DNA from: Agrypnia vestita
Lineage: Eukaryota; Arthropoda; Insecta; Trichoptera; Phryganeidae
NCBI GenBank assembly: GCA_016648135.1
Contig: JADDOH010004208.1
Location: forward strand, 61,379 to 125,378
Direction: 5' to 3'
DNA length: 64,000 bases
In this document: positions 10,801-21,839 of the stretch, piece by piece
Position numbering within the stretch: the first letter of the stretch is position 1
Layout: every line of letters begins with the position of its first letter
Notes under the pieces: model-generated
The model's database searches: none
Seen by the model: only the letters and a program-made list of their open reading frames with translations
Told to the model about the DNA's origin: nothing
Program-made: the position numbers and the translations under genes

Positions 10801-11013
10801 CAAAGTTTGAAAAATCCAAAATTTTTTTTTTAACGAAAATTTGATTGGTCTTCTTGATCGTCGCCACTAGTCTGCTTGCAAAGTTTCAGCTCGATTGGAT
10901 CACGGGAAAGTGGTTTAAAATGGATCCAAAGTTTTTTCGTCAGACAAGAAGACAAGAAGACAAGCGGACGCCACGAGTTAATATAAAGGGAGTAAAAAGC
11001 ATAGATTTTTACG
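10800..11013 (-). mobile_element. Element D, partial copy
   Basis: Read on the minus strand from 10998 it begins actccctttatattaactc and follows the same order as 24652 and 38068 (gcttg repeats, then cccgtgatccaatcga, then acgatcaagaa). It stops within the first ~200 bases of the family. The short open frames on both strands here are shadows. Confidence 0.65.
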
Positions 11014-11060
11014 AAAACGGGTGTTTTGGTTGGTGGAGAATGCAAAAATCTATGCTTTTT
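10994..11060. repeat. Perfect 17-bp palindromic arms with a 33-nt loop
   Basis: AAAAAGCATAGATTTTT at 10994-11010 is exactly complementary to 11044-11060. The loop (acgaaaacgg…ggttggtggagaa) is homologous, inverted, to the core of the palindrome at 19709-19853. The two share a core although their outer flanks differ. Confidence 0.8.
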
Positions 11061-11399
11061 TCTTAACTATTACTCTTACTTCTGATCAAACAACAGGCTC
11101 TTAGTGTAGGACTATAGAATTCGTGTAAAGCGGCTTTGAGCTGAAATATAATTAATAATATTTTATTAAATGTTTGAATTATCTTAACACATTACGGCGG
11201 CACTCCATATGATACTAAATGAATTGTTAAAAGTTAAATAAGATTTTTACAAAGTTATTCAAAAACAATATTGACCTGCTAGTTAAAAAATCACCCGATA
11301 CTATGATTTTACTATGATACTATGATAATACTACGATTTTGATGTGTAATGTGTAAGTATCGTAAGTTATTTGACGAAGGAATGAAGTTTTGAAATTGA

Positions 11400-11640
11400 A
11401 ACACATGGCATCGATCACAAGAGATGAAGTGGAAAAAGCGATAAAGTTGGCTATGATTGGAAAACTAGCAACCGGTTGAATACTGATGGAATACACATGG
11501 AAGTCATAAAACATCCGGGGAATAATGGAGCAGATATATTAAATCTCTCTAATAAATAATAAATCTCTAATAAACATAAAATAAAAATAAAACACAGGTG
11601 TTATTCCGTGGGATAGGTTAAAATTAACATTTATTGCGAC
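11400..11640 (+). pseudogene. LINE reverse-transcriptase sliver
   Basis: The + strand gives ITRDEVEKAIKLAMIGKLATG, then a stop, then a broken continuation ending near an NTGVIPWD-like stretch at about 11595-11615. This is the order of the segment just before the first RT motif in RTE/CR1-type elements (…REEVxxAL…GKAxGxDGIPxE…NTGxIPxDW). There are stops and small indels throughout. Confidence 0.45.
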
Positions 11641-11654
11641 TCCGAAATAAAAAG

Positions 11655-11990
11655 TTATTACTACCAACTAAGTTGTGGAGATTGCGACGCGGTTAACATC
11701 GGACAAAGTGGGAGAAAAATAAAGGAAAGACTTGAAGAGCATAAAAGAGCCGTAAAAAACTTTAGTTTAAATTCAGAAATGGCAGAGCATGCCAGAACGG
11801 AGGGACATAAGTTTGATTCGAAATTATTATATGGGTGCAATAAAGGAAGAAAGATGGACATCTTAGAGATTTTAGAAATAAATAATAATAAAATAAATAA
11901 TAAAAATATAATTAATATCCAGATACCGCCCATAACCTCCCCACTCCTATCCATTCCCTATAAATTCTGTCTCGAATTATTTTTAATTTA
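11655..11990 (+). pseudogene. Penelope-like element GIY-YIG endonuclease fragment
   Basis: Frame: SYYYQLSCGDCDAVNIGQSG followed by RKIKERLEEHKRAV and AEHARTEGHKFD, ending in an N/I-rich tail and a stop near 11990. The CxDC pair, the IGQ(S/T)GR motif and the KxRxxEH spacing match the GIY-YIG nuclease domain at the C terminus of Penelope-like retroelements. No RT part precedes it; a LINE sliver abuts on the left. It is truncated and probably inactive. Confidence 0.7.
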
Positions 11991-11999
11991 GTTGTAAAC

Positions 12000-12425
12000 G
12001 TGTTGTTATTGATAATGGGAGAAATCCCGAAAACGTTCTAACAATTCAAAATAAATATAGTGGAATAAAACAGTGTTGTTTACCCTCATTTTTTAAATAT
12101 TAAAAAGTTATTGTGATTTATTTATTTTTATTCACAAAAATATTTACAAAGTTAACATTAGTGAGATATCAAATTATGAAAACAAATACTAACCTACCAA
12201 TATAAATTTTTTTCCTTACTTTATCTTAACAAGGATTTATGAATAATTTTTAAATGTATAAAGTAAAGGTTTTTGGTTGCTGTAAGTCTGTACCTACAGT
12301 CAGTAATTTATATATGACATATTCATAAGCATAAGAGATTATAATAGCATAAGTATAACATACATTGTATCGATGTAAAAAATAATCATAATCATGAGAG
12401 ATAAAAGCAACATACGCATAAGAAA
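12000..12425. other. No recognisable gene
   Basis: AT-rich sequence with short ATA/CATAAG-like repeats (cataagcataag and similar near 12325-12425). No coding signal. Confidence 0.4.
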
Positions 12426-12770
12426 TAATAATAATAATAATATTGGATTATTTATATAGCGCCATTTTTGTGAAAATTTCACCTCAAGGGCGCTTTACAC
12501 ACAAAAAACTCTTACATACTAAAATCATAGAATCACAAAATGAAAAAAAAAAGAGAAAGAAAAACAGTTCAAAACATAAAGCGTTAAAAACAACAATATT
12601 AAAAAGGTTCTGGGAAAGATTTTGTAAACAAATGAGTTTTAAGTCTTGTCTTAAATAAAGTCTTTGAGTCCGTGTTTCTTATCAGGGAGGGCAAAGAGTT
12701 CCACGCTTTGGGGCCCGCCACCGCAAATGCCCGTTCGCTGAACCTAATTATAACTACCATAATTATAATC
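12426..12770 (+). repeat. Unassigned dispersed-repeat-like tail
   Basis: Begins with an ATA/AAT microsatellite, then a block with agcgccatttt and gggcgctttacac, then ggcaaagagttccacgcttt and ggggcccgcc. The GGGCGCTTTAC and GAGTTCCACG…TTGGGGCCC combination resembles non-LTR retroelement-derived tails known from many animals. The family is not identified. Confidence 0.35.
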
Positions 12771-12779
12771 GTAACCACT

Positions 12780-13335
12780 TATAAGTATTAGCACAGATAG
12801 AAGAAATATAAGGAATGTTAAAACATTAGAATTAGAAGTAGTGCTTAAAAAATGTATAATTCTTTTAATTCTTTTTTATGATGCACTCTTTCATATGTCT
12901 GAAAACTTGCAAAGTATTTTTTTTCAGATTTTGCAAACGTCTTTAGGGGATCGCTACCAGCTGTGATTATATAGAAAAATATAATTTGGTAATTAACCTG
13001 TAAAAATTTATTCAAATATCCAAATTACAGATATGCGTGTATATTTTTTGGCTAATGAAAATATATAAAAGTGTGCCCCGATAAAAAAAAATTAACTTAA
13101 ATATTTTGAAGCACCCTAGTAGGTAATCATGACAATTCGTAGGTATAAGCAAAGGGATAAAAATTGGCACTGTTAAAACATAGATTGTACTGATAAGTGT
13201 AAGAAATAATTATAAACTCATAAGAGAGAATAGTATCTAGGAAAAATATTTTAATAGCATAAGCATAAGAAATAATAGTAATTACTAATAGTCATCCTCA
13301 ATAGAATACGATACAAAAGAAGTCTTGTAAATAAG
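12780..13335. other. No recognisable gene
   Basis: AT-rich with CATAAG/GATAAG-like repetition near 13195-13280; nothing coding. Confidence 0.4.
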
Positions 13336-13336
13336 T

Positions 13337-13905
13337 TTGATGGGTCCGCTCTGTACTAAGTACTACATTGTACTACTACATTACATTGAAGCGTACACTT
13401 CACACCTTTTGAAGTATAGTGCACACTACAAACTGCACACACTTCAAAGTTATTGAAAGTATGAGTACATACTTCAAATTGTACATTTTTATATGAAATT
13501 TTTGGGAAGTTGATGTAGATAATTGAATAAATTTTTGGAAATTGAAAACCCCCTCCCCCCCCTACGGTTTGAAAAATGTTGGGACTAAATCTTCGGAAAT
13601 TTTCTAGTAGTTGGCGACCTTTTTTTTTAGATCGACAAATGTTACTTTGGGAAAAATATCGGCAAATGTGTTAAAAAAAATTCCGGCGACCTTTTTTTTT
13701 AGTTACCAAACTTTTTATTTTGGGAATAAATTACCTCACAATTACTTCACTTCATCAGTAGTACAATTTCGTAGTACAACAATTAGTTCACTTCGAGTAG
13801 TTTTTACTACAAATGTAGTGTACACTTTGTAGTCTTCAAACTGGTGAACATGTGTGTGTTGTAGTCTTCATTTTGAAATGTAGTTTTTCCCTTCGCTACT
13901 ACTGA
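13337..13905 (+). repeat. Family E repeat, copy 1
   Basis: It starts gatgggtccgctctgtacta and continues with permuted words of acttcacac, tactacatt and tgcacac. It contains two ttggcgacctttttttttag-like units and ends ttgaaatgtagtttttccct. Copies: 44975-45835 (+) and 48235-49020 (-). No open frame of significance. Confidence 0.7.
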
Positions 13906-14264
13906 ATTGAACTCCGAACCAACCGAATACCGAATTTTTCTGCTTGAGAAAGATACATAGTTTACTTGTTTTTGTATGTAAAAAAATATTTTCTCAGCAA
14001 CTGAAGTACCCCACATTTTAATTATTTCTTTTAGTAACTTCACTATCGTATGGGGCACTAAAATAATAGTGAAAATGCATTGAAATGATGTGTTCGATGT
14101 GACCAGTGTGATCTGTTGCTTTTTTGATGTACGTTATTGAATATTTGCGTTATTTTTTCTAATGGCAACATTAAGAAAATAACAAACTTCAAGTGCGCTC
14201 ATTGGAAGTATTTAAGTGGTGAAGATTGTATCGAGCCGATTATTCAATTATTTACATGAATACA

Positions 14265-15179
14265 TTAAGGGGGGGGGGGGTAAGGTTAATTCGTACAAAA
14301 AAAGGCATGTTTTTGTGATTTTTTTGTGACGACACAGTTAAAATTTCTTTATTAAAACTAATGGTACATTAAACTATGACATTTGAAAAATATTTTACAA
14401 ATTTTTCAAGACGAAATATTAAAAAATACGGCAATGGCAGCAATTATTCGGACGTGTCTCGGAAAAAAGTAGAATTGCGGTGTCCATCATAACTTGGTGC
14501 TAGATCATCTGAAATCAAAAAATCAAAGTTCATTCGTTAGATAATAGGTTTTTCCAGGTAACGCTAGGAGGGTTTTTTGAAATTTCAATTTTTCAATTTT
14601 TTCAACACTTTGAAGGGAAAAACACGATTTTTTGCAAAAAATATCGACGTATTTGTTATTAAAAAATAAAAATTAATAACATATTTGAAAAAAAGTCTCC
14701 AGCGTTACCTCGTAAATTATGTACAGAAATAGTGTTTAAAATTTCAAAAGGATCGGTGCAGTAGTTTTGAAGTTATGGACACCGACTTTGAAAACGTGAG
14801 ATGTGGGGAAAACGCTTTAAAGTTTTGCACACTGTAAAATTCAAAATAAAATTCAACACTTATTTTATACTTACACATAATCGTCGATGCCATGTTCACA
14901 CAGCAAAGAGCTTTCATCATCAGCATCGTTTTGTCCTTGTCTACGCAAAACTCTTCCAATACAATAGCACGTCCGGTAATCCTCAGGTGAGCGCGTCTCT
15001 TAGCTGCCCGAGCAGGCATAGAAAATCAGTCTGAGTTGTTCATAATGTTCATAATTTCGTCAATTTTGCTCCGATTGACTTGAAATTTTGACACAATATT
15101 TTTGCGATGTTATACATTCATTTAAAAAATTAAAAATAAAATGCAAAAAATAAAGTTAAAAACCTTACCCCCCCCTTAA
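14265..15179 (-). mobile_element. Family A element, copy 2
   Basis: Inverted relative to the copy at 652. TTAA precedes a run of about 12 G at 14268 and follows the C-run at 15178, fitting a TTAA duplication. The conserved frame (minus, 15019-14870) is open from PARAAKRRAHL through FCVDKDK to a splice-donor-like GTAAGTAT. Confidence 0.8.
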
Positions 15180-15189
15180 CAATGGTTTA

Positions 15190-15815
15190 TTGGCAGAGAA
15201 GAAAGGCAGTGCTATCCATTACCTTTAGAAACCTATCCCAGAAGATTGAAGACTCCCATCAATTTGAGTTATATTACCAGGTAAATAGTAATGTAAATAT
15301 GGAATTAAAGGCTTTATTGCCCTTCACATAACTTTTAAATGAAGTCTGACAAAATGTGAAGAAATGGTACTTAGTTACTATTATGTATATAAGTATTCAT
15401 TAAAACTTTGCGCCGCCTAAGACACTAAAAAGGATTTTTTTGGCCTTGGCCTGTCGATTATTGCTTATATTTTCTTAATTATTGTAAATAATGTAGAGTT
15501 TATTAGTTGTGTATAAGAACAAAAGTTCTATCTAAGTTATCGCCTTAAAAAAATTGCAGTTTGGAGTATACATTCTGATATAAATGAATAATAAAAACCA
15601 ACATGATTGTAAAAAACGCCGAAATACGCATTTTCAGTAAATGTCTAGCCTTAAGGTCGGTATATGGTACATAAGTATCCACTTCCTTCAAATACTTATA
15701 AAGAACCAGTATAATCGAAAATTTAAATATTATCAATGAAGAGAAAAAATGCTAAGAAGTAATGCAATTAATAGTCTTAAGAAGATATGGGAGGATAGGA
15801 AAATCAACAAATTGA
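15190..15815. other. No recognisable gene
   Basis: AT-rich, no repeat match. A 63-codon minus frame at 15545-15736 is probably chance. Confidence 0.4.
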
Positions 15816-15819
15816 CCAA

Positions 15820-16386
15820 ATTGCACTAGTTCAATCCTCCATAGACCTCGACCAAGAAACCGAAGTCAAATGCAGAATTGAAGCATCGCGAGCTGCTTTT
15901 AACAAAATGAGACAGATATTCTGCGATGACAATCTTAACCTGAAACTTCGACAGCGACTGGTCAAATGTTATATATGGTCAGTCCTGCTGTACGGAGTGG
16001 AATCGTGGACCCTCAAAGTGAGTAGCATGAACCGGCTGGAGGCGTTCGAAATGTGGATACATCGGAGAATGCTCCGGATACCCTGGACGGATTTGGTCAG
16101 CAACACAAGAGTTCTTCAAAGAGCTAGAGTGAATAGAGAGTTGCTGACAAATATCAAAATCCGAAAGGTATCGTATTTGGGTCATGTGCTCAGAGGAGAA
16201 AAATATGAATTGCTCCACCTGATTCTTATGGGCAAGATAGAGGGTCGTAGAGGTGTTGGAAGGAGACAAATTTCCTGGCTCCGCAATATACGCGACTGGA
16301 CGGGCATAAGAAGTGTTGGAGAGCTGTTTCATGCTGCCCAGGACAGGGACGCTTTCTCTCGGGTAGTCAACGTTGGGGGGACCTGA
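15820..16386 (+). pseudogene. LINE polyprotein C-terminal fragment
   Basis: The frame opens near 15822 with ALVQSSIDLDQETEVKCRIE, continues through SRAAFNKMRQ and the diagnostic LLYGVESWTLK, then RRMLRIPWTD, YLGHVLRG, GRRGVGRRQISWL and DWTG, ending at 16386. This is the thumb and C-terminal tail that follows the YxDD motif in many arthropod LINE polyproteins. 5' truncated: palm and endonuclease are missing. It is nearly stop-free, so this is one of the youngest LINE ends in the window. Related, more broken tails lie at 46225 and 61565. Confidence 0.8.
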
Positions 16387-16577
16387 CATGACACCAAAAG
16401 AAGAAGAATCCTCCATAATCTTTTCTTTTATTTATTCGTTTTGAATCCATCTTTGAGCTTCAATTAATTACTATTCTGTTATTAATATTTGTAATATTTA
16501 AAGCATTAACTTTGTGGACAGACATTTTAATAAAATGTTATTCATGTTAGTATACAACCACTGACAATTGCTTTTTT

Positions 16578-16618
16578 GTCTACCGGTTTCGAGACGTAAT
16601 CCGTCTCTTTGTCAGTAC
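16578..16618 (-). ncRNA. Hammerhead-like motif in a Penelope terminus
   Basis: On the minus strand: CTGACAA, an extra A, stem GAGACG/CGTCTC around a 5-nt loop, then GAAAC and self-complementary ACCGGT before AGAC. The order fits a hammerhead core (CUGANGA - helix II - GAAA - helix III - cleavage), but position 8 is changed (CAA for CGA) and helix I does not pair well. Probably decayed. Confidence 0.4.
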
Positions 16619-16804
16619 AACCACTACGTTAGCATGTAAATATCACTACACAACACAACCATAGTATTATTTACAAACCAACACCTTCACAAAATAAATA
16701 AAAGGTGGTATTTTTTTCATTTTTCTTCTTTTTTATTAATAAATAAATATTTATTCCTTAGGAACCAACACGTAAAAGTACCTATCGCAATTTTTGACGG
16801 GTTA

Positions 16805-17060
16805 CAACTGGTATATTAAAGAGTTAAGGTTATTATTACGGTCGTTGGACATATTTATGTGTTAAATATAACGGATATTTTATACGAACCGTATATTTTA
16901 CTAAGAAGCAAATCTCGACGTTTCGCTAAAGTATTTTTCCGAACTCATTTCGCAGTTCGGCCTACACCTCCGCTATCATAGGACGCTCTCTTGATGAAGC
17001 TGAATAATACTTCAACGAAACGTCGAGATTTGCTTCTCAGTAAAATATACGGTTCGCATA
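16805..17060. mobile_element. Penelope terminal repeats in inverted arrangement
   Basis: The left part reads on the minus strand as GAAACGTCGAGATTTGCTTC; the right part repeats it on the plus strand at 17017-17036. About 75 bases separate them. The outer words (cggttcg, gatattttata / ataaaatatccg) also mirror each other. The same words occur at 27130, 44370, 53160 and 63190, where they follow Penelope-derived coding pieces. Confidence 0.6.
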
Positions 17061-17076
17061 AAATATCCGTTTTATT

Positions 17077-17981
17077 TAAGGGGGGGTAAGGTTAATACAT
17101 ACAAAAAAAGGCATGTTTTTGTGAATTTTTTTGTGACGACACAGTTGAAATCTCTTTATTTAAACTAATAATACATTAAAGTATGACATTTGAAAAATAT
17201 TGTGTAAAATTTTCAAGACGAAATATTAAAAAATACGGCGATGGCAGCAATTATTCGGACGTGTCTCGGAAGAAAGTAGAATTGCGGTGTCCATCATAAC
17301 TTGGTGCTAGATCATCTGAAATCAAAAAATCAAAGTTCATTTGTTAGATAATAGATTTTTCCAGGTAACGCTGGGAGGGTTTTTTGAAATTTCACTTTTT
17401 CAATTTTTTGGAACACTTTGAAGGGAAAAACGCGATTTTTTGCGAAAAATATCGATTAATTTGTTATTAAAAAATAAAAATTAATAACAAATTTTTTAAA
17501 AAAGTCTCCAGCGTTACCTTGTAAATTATGTACGGAAATAGTATTCAAAATTTCAAAAGGCTCGGTGCAGTAGTTTTGAAGTTATGATGGACACCGACTT
17601 TGAAAACGTGAGTTGTGGGGAAAACGATTTAAAGTTTTGCACACTGTAAAATTCAAAATAAAACTCAACACTTATTTTATACTTACACATAATCGTCAAT
17701 GCCATGTTCACACGGCAAAGAGCTTTCATCATCAGCATCTTTTTGTCCTTGTCTACGCAAAACTCTTCTAATACAATAGCACGTCCGGTAGTCCTCAGGT
17801 GAGCGCGTCTCTCAGCTGCCCGAGCAGGTATAGAAAATCAGTCTGAGTATCGCTCAAATGTTCATAATTTCGTCAATTTTGCTCCGATTGACTTGAAATT
17901 TTGACACAATATTCTTGCGATGTTATACATTCATTTAAAAATAAAATGCAAAAAAAGTTAAAAACCTTACCCCCCCCTTAA
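17077..17981 (-). mobile_element. Family A element, copy 3
   Basis: TTAA adjoins the G-run at 17080 and the C-run ends with TTAA at 17978-17981. It aligns with copies 1 and 2 over its length. The frame with FCVDKDK-type residues is again open (minus, 17738-17553 and upstream), although one codon reads LLEEF-like with a base change. Confidence 0.8.
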
Positions 17982-17989
17982 CACACAAG

Positions 17990-18755
17990 TATAATAATAT
18001 TTTTTCAATTGCGCGCGAGATGTAACTGCTTTTGCAATAGGACACGTAGGTACGCTCCACCGCTACCAGCATTATCTGTATGATTCATGTTTCCTAATAC
18101 GGCTTTCACAACCTGACGACATCACCGTAAATCAATTCTTTGATTACGAGAACGGAGAGCATCTCTTTCCCACACGCCTTATATCGCGCCACCTAAGCGA
18201 GACGAGTACGGCATCCCGATGAAATAATAATATATCGGGTCTCTTTTGCCGGGTACCTGCGTAGGTACTCGCGTTTCAAACTTTGCAGCCTAGACGATTA
18301 AAAAGCTCATTGCCCGTGACATTTCCGCAAAGCTTTCTCTATCTATGGAATCGAACGGCACCTGTTTTTTTTTTGTGTAAAGTCGAGAACGGTTAAATGT
18401 GTTTATTTGTAGCCATGCAAGGCTAGACACGCCAGTACCTACGTGTCGATATGTATAAGGGTAAAATGGAGATGTTTCTGCCTAGCACAGTAAGAACGAC
18501 TATTGATGTATCTACTGTTCGTGTAATTGGTAAACGCCATATCATGTATACGGTGTAACAAGAAATGTAATATGATATTATTTACTAACGGCAGGGCAGT
18601 TACCTACAGTAAGTTGATTGATTAGTAATATGCCTTTTCAATAAACGTAAACAAACATGTTATTGTTGTTTATACATTTTGTAAATATATTTCCATCTCA
18701 TTTGCACTACCATTGGCTCCATATAAAAAAGAAACAGCTGATAACAGAATGAAAT
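17990..18755. other. No recognisable gene; GC-richer left half
   Basis: 18000-18370 is GC-richer with several CpGs but no long frame. The remainder is AT-rich. Confidence 0.35.
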
Positions 18756-18760
18756 GTTAA

Positions 18761-18907
18761 TACAGTTGCCGGCAAACTTCTTGAAATTCTTTGGCGTAGT
18801 GGGGGAATTCGCAGAAGACGAAATTTGAGTCTCGTTGGTGGAAAGGTAGATGCGCAAACTTCCCCCCACTACGCCGTAGAATTTCAAGATGTTTGCTGGC
18901 TACTGTA
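18761..18907. mobile_element. MITE B, copy 3
   Basis: Begins tacagttgccggcaaacttc and ends gtttgctggctactgta; inverted arms of about 40 bp, with ggcgtagtggggg and its complement. Confidence 0.8.
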
Positions 18908-18909
18908 CC

Positions 18910-19705
18910 AAAGTTAATTCCGATTATACCGTTATCGACAACGATACCAGGCAGTCTTCTATTAATGCAGGAGCATTTTGCACAGCGGTATTTTACCCCG
19001 ACAGTACAGGAATGTTTAAATAATTAAACAAAATAATCAAACCCCGATCTCGATAAGAGAGGGAAACTTATTTTAATTTTCTCCTTCTTTGTGACAGGAG
19101 AACTTTGTTACTTCGGGAATCCAGTAAAACTCATTGTCTCTTTAAAGACACTTTTTTGGTTTACAGGTAGTTCACGGGATAATAATTCAGTATGCAAATA
19201 TGTAATAATATTCTCCTCTCGGTGGCTGCGTACTAAGAGAGAGAGAGGCCAAAACGACGCCTCTTGATTTATACCATCGGCTCTCTCTCTCATGCTCGTC
19301 TATCTCTCTCATTCATATACAGACGTTCATTCAGATATGATACAATTACCAGTAGAGTGACCCAAATTTTTTTTTCTACCTGCTATAGCAATGAAAAGTT
19401 ACCTATTATAATTAGAAGAAAAACGACGTAATGTTATTTTTAAATCGGTGGATATTTTGCATCGCGCATGGTACTTGATGTTTACAGAAATTGTTTTCTT
19501 AATTTTTTCAGTATCGCTCAAAATCATATAAGTTCTTATACTTATTTCATGGTTCAATTAAGTTGAAAAAATTAAAACATCATTTATATTTTAATGATTT
19601 CAGGTTACGCAATGTGTTAAAAAAACGGAAATTCAGCAATTATTTATAAGGCTTATTTTGCAGCCCCTCTCCCGTTTTTTCAAAGAAAAACAACCCAGAA
19701 CTCAC
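18910..19705. other. No recognisable gene
   Basis: Contains GA/CT-rich simple stretches near 19225-19320, otherwise AT-rich. No coding region supported. Confidence 0.4.
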
Positions 19706-19708
19706 TAA

Positions 19709-19853
19709 GGCCCGGTCGTTTCATGTTGAATCAATGTAAGCGTTCGTTTAAAGCATACATTTTTGCGTTCTCCACCAACCAGACGATCCGTTTTCGTAAA
19801 TATCTATGCTTTAAACGAACGCTTACTTTAATCCAACTTGAAACAACCGGCCC
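19709..19853. mobile_element. Fold-back MITE with TAA flanks, Harbinger-like ends
   Basis: TAA at 19706-19708 and 19854-19856 flanks GGCCCGG…/…CCGGCCC. The arms (aagcgttcgtttaaagcat and complement) pair over about 55 bp, with a loop containing tccaccaacc. A TWA-type 3-bp duplication and GGGCCGG-like ends suggest PIF/Harbinger mobilisation. Confidence 0.7.
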
Positions 19854-19859
19854 TAATAT

Positions 19860-20739
19860 GAAGTGCCTGTACGTCGAGTTCCACCCACACCCTACTCAAC
19901 TAACCATCAAAAGAAAGGATGCTTATAATTAACACTCTAAAAAAATAGATGACGACAGACGTAGAAAACATTTTTTAATGTATACTCATCGGTACAACAC
20001 ATTTGTAAGATAAAATGAAGAATAAGCAGAAAAGAGCCGAGTTCATGATCCAGTTGCTGGAGTTTGCAGAAGCTACCTGGGAATGAAAGGCTTAAAAATA
20101 ATAATTGATGGTTGCCCATCTTATCCATTTTAGCTCTCGTCTGCAACGACTAGGGAATGTTATGAATCAGTACACATACTGGACGGATTAACAATGATTA
20201 CAAAATGTCTAGACATAAGCGATATTACGTCTGGACCATCATCGAGAACCATGAAGTCCACGCCCTTCATGGCGGCAGTACCAGAAACTAGCGGTAAATC
20301 GGGCAACAACCTATTAGTGTCTATAAAAGGTGTTATTCTGGGCGTTTTAATAACTATTTCCACTCATCATTATTCAGTCAGAAGTGCAGCAAAGTGGGAA
20401 ATAAATTTGTTCAGAATTAAGCAAGATATTTAAATTTCAAAAATGATTTCGTTAGGTGAGGTTAAGATTTCTGTCTATTCTCAGAACACGTAAGGTACTA
20501 TAGCAATTTCATGGTTTCAGACGCACAGCGAGCGCGAATCGTTGTTAGAGTGAAATCCATTTTTTCATTTTCTAAAGTGTGTATTCATAATAATTTATTT
20601 ATACAGAAAATATAAAAGAATAAAACAGTGCACACAGTGTACATTATGTAGAAAAATACAATAAGTACACTCAACTTTTGGAAACATTAATTTTGTAATA
20701 CAGGCGAAATCAGATAGTTGATCCTCTCAATCGCTATGT
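19860..20739. other. No gene supported
   Basis: A frame at 20363-20160 on the minus strand (67 codons, with residues KGVDFMVLDDGPDVI) and an overlapping plus frame are both open. I do not recognise either. The minus one looks somewhat protein-like but has no start context or splice signals that decide it. Confidence 0.3.
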
Positions 20740-20976
20740 TGCATTGCATTTATTTATTGCTATGTATGGTGAGAACTCCTTAGTGCGAAGTAGACTCGAG
20801 AGTGGCTCCATGATTTGGAGGCCTCGTGAGCTTAAGTACTCTCTTATGATTGAGAAAGTACAAAAGAAGTTTCTGAGATTTCTCCACATGAGAGAGTACA
20901 GGTATTATTTTTGGCTCTTCCCAACCGAGCTTCTCCAGGGTATGAGACTAGAACGAACGATTAGAAGGAATATGTG
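20740..20976 (+). pseudogene. LINE polyprotein C-terminal fragment
   Basis: Encodes LVRSRLESGSMIWRPRELKY followed by IEKVQKKFLRFL, the common (L)VRSxLEYGSxIWxP…IExVQKxFLR motif downstream of the RT domain in jockey/CR1-type LINEs, then a stop at 20975. A SINE head follows immediately. Short and 5' truncated. Confidence 0.65.
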
Positions 20977-20977
20977 A

Positions 20978-21095
20978 CTTGTTGGTCTTGTGTTTATGAC
21001 ACTCACCTCGTGATCCAAAGGTCGCGGGCTCGAATCTCACTCCAGACCAGTAAAGTTAGTCCTATTTTCGTTTAGCTTAATTTGAAAAAAAAGAT
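20978..21095 (+). repeat. SINE 2, copy 1 (tRNA-derived head)
   Basis: The internal promoter B box reads gggctcgaatctc, with a degenerate A box near ggtcttgtg. It is followed by ccagaccag, cttagtcctattttc-like and tttagcttaatttgaaaa, which recur at 59323-59455 (+) and 41195-41345 (-). Not a functional tRNA: the arms do not pair properly. Confidence 0.65.
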
Positions 21096-21165
21096 TATGT
21101 ATTTGATTGTGCAATTTTATCGATTGTTGCGTGGGACTCGTATGACCGATAATCCTGAAATAATG

Positions 21166-21837
21166 CGGAGCATTGGTTTGTATGTTCCTGATCCTGATTA
21201 TCTAAGACAGCGGAGCATTGGTTTGTACGTTCCTGATCCTGATTATCTAAGACAGCGGAGCATTGGTTTGTATGTTCCTGATCCTGATTATCTAAGACAG
21301 CGGAGCATTGGTTTGTACGTTCCTGATCCTGATTATCTAAGACAGCGGAGCATTGGTTTGTATGTTCCTGATCCTGATTATCTAAGACAGCGGAGCATTG
21401 GTTTGTACGTTCCTGATCCTGATTATCTAAGACAGCGGAGCATTGGTTTGTATGTTCCTGATCCTGATTATCTAAGACAGCGGAGCATTGGTTTGTACGT
21501 TCCTGATCCTGATTATCTAAGACAGCGGAGCATTGGTTTGTATGTTCCTGATCCTGATTATCTAAGACAGCGGAGCATTGGTTTGTATGTTTGTCCTGAT
21601 TATCTAAGACAGCGGAGCATTGGTTTGTATGTTCCTGATCCTGATTATCTAAGACAGCGGAGCATTGGTTTGTACGTTCCTGATCCTGATTATCTAAGAC
21701 AGCGGAGCATTGGTTTGTATGTTCCTGATCCTGATTATCTAAGACAGCGGAGCATTGGTTTGTACGTTCCTGATCCTGATTATCTAAGACAGCGGAGCAT
21801 TGGTTTGTATGTTCCTGATCCTGATTATCTAAGACAG
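21166..21837 (+). repeat. 15-unit 45-bp minisatellite with 90-bp higher-order pattern
   Basis: Each unit encodes RSIGLYVPDPDYLRQ in the + frame. Units alternate tat and tac at one codon; unit 10 (about 21571-21612) has lost 3 bp. One frame stays open on each strand (266 codons + from 21082, 275 codons - from 21922) because 45 is divisible by three. No signal peptide, promoter or splice site marks it as a gene. The alternation implies recent spread of a 90-bp dimer. Confidence 0.95.
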
Positions 21838-21839
21838 CG

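Noticed and set aside
15979..16416. 145-codon minus frame
   Set aside because: Antisense to the LINE tail at 15907-16386.
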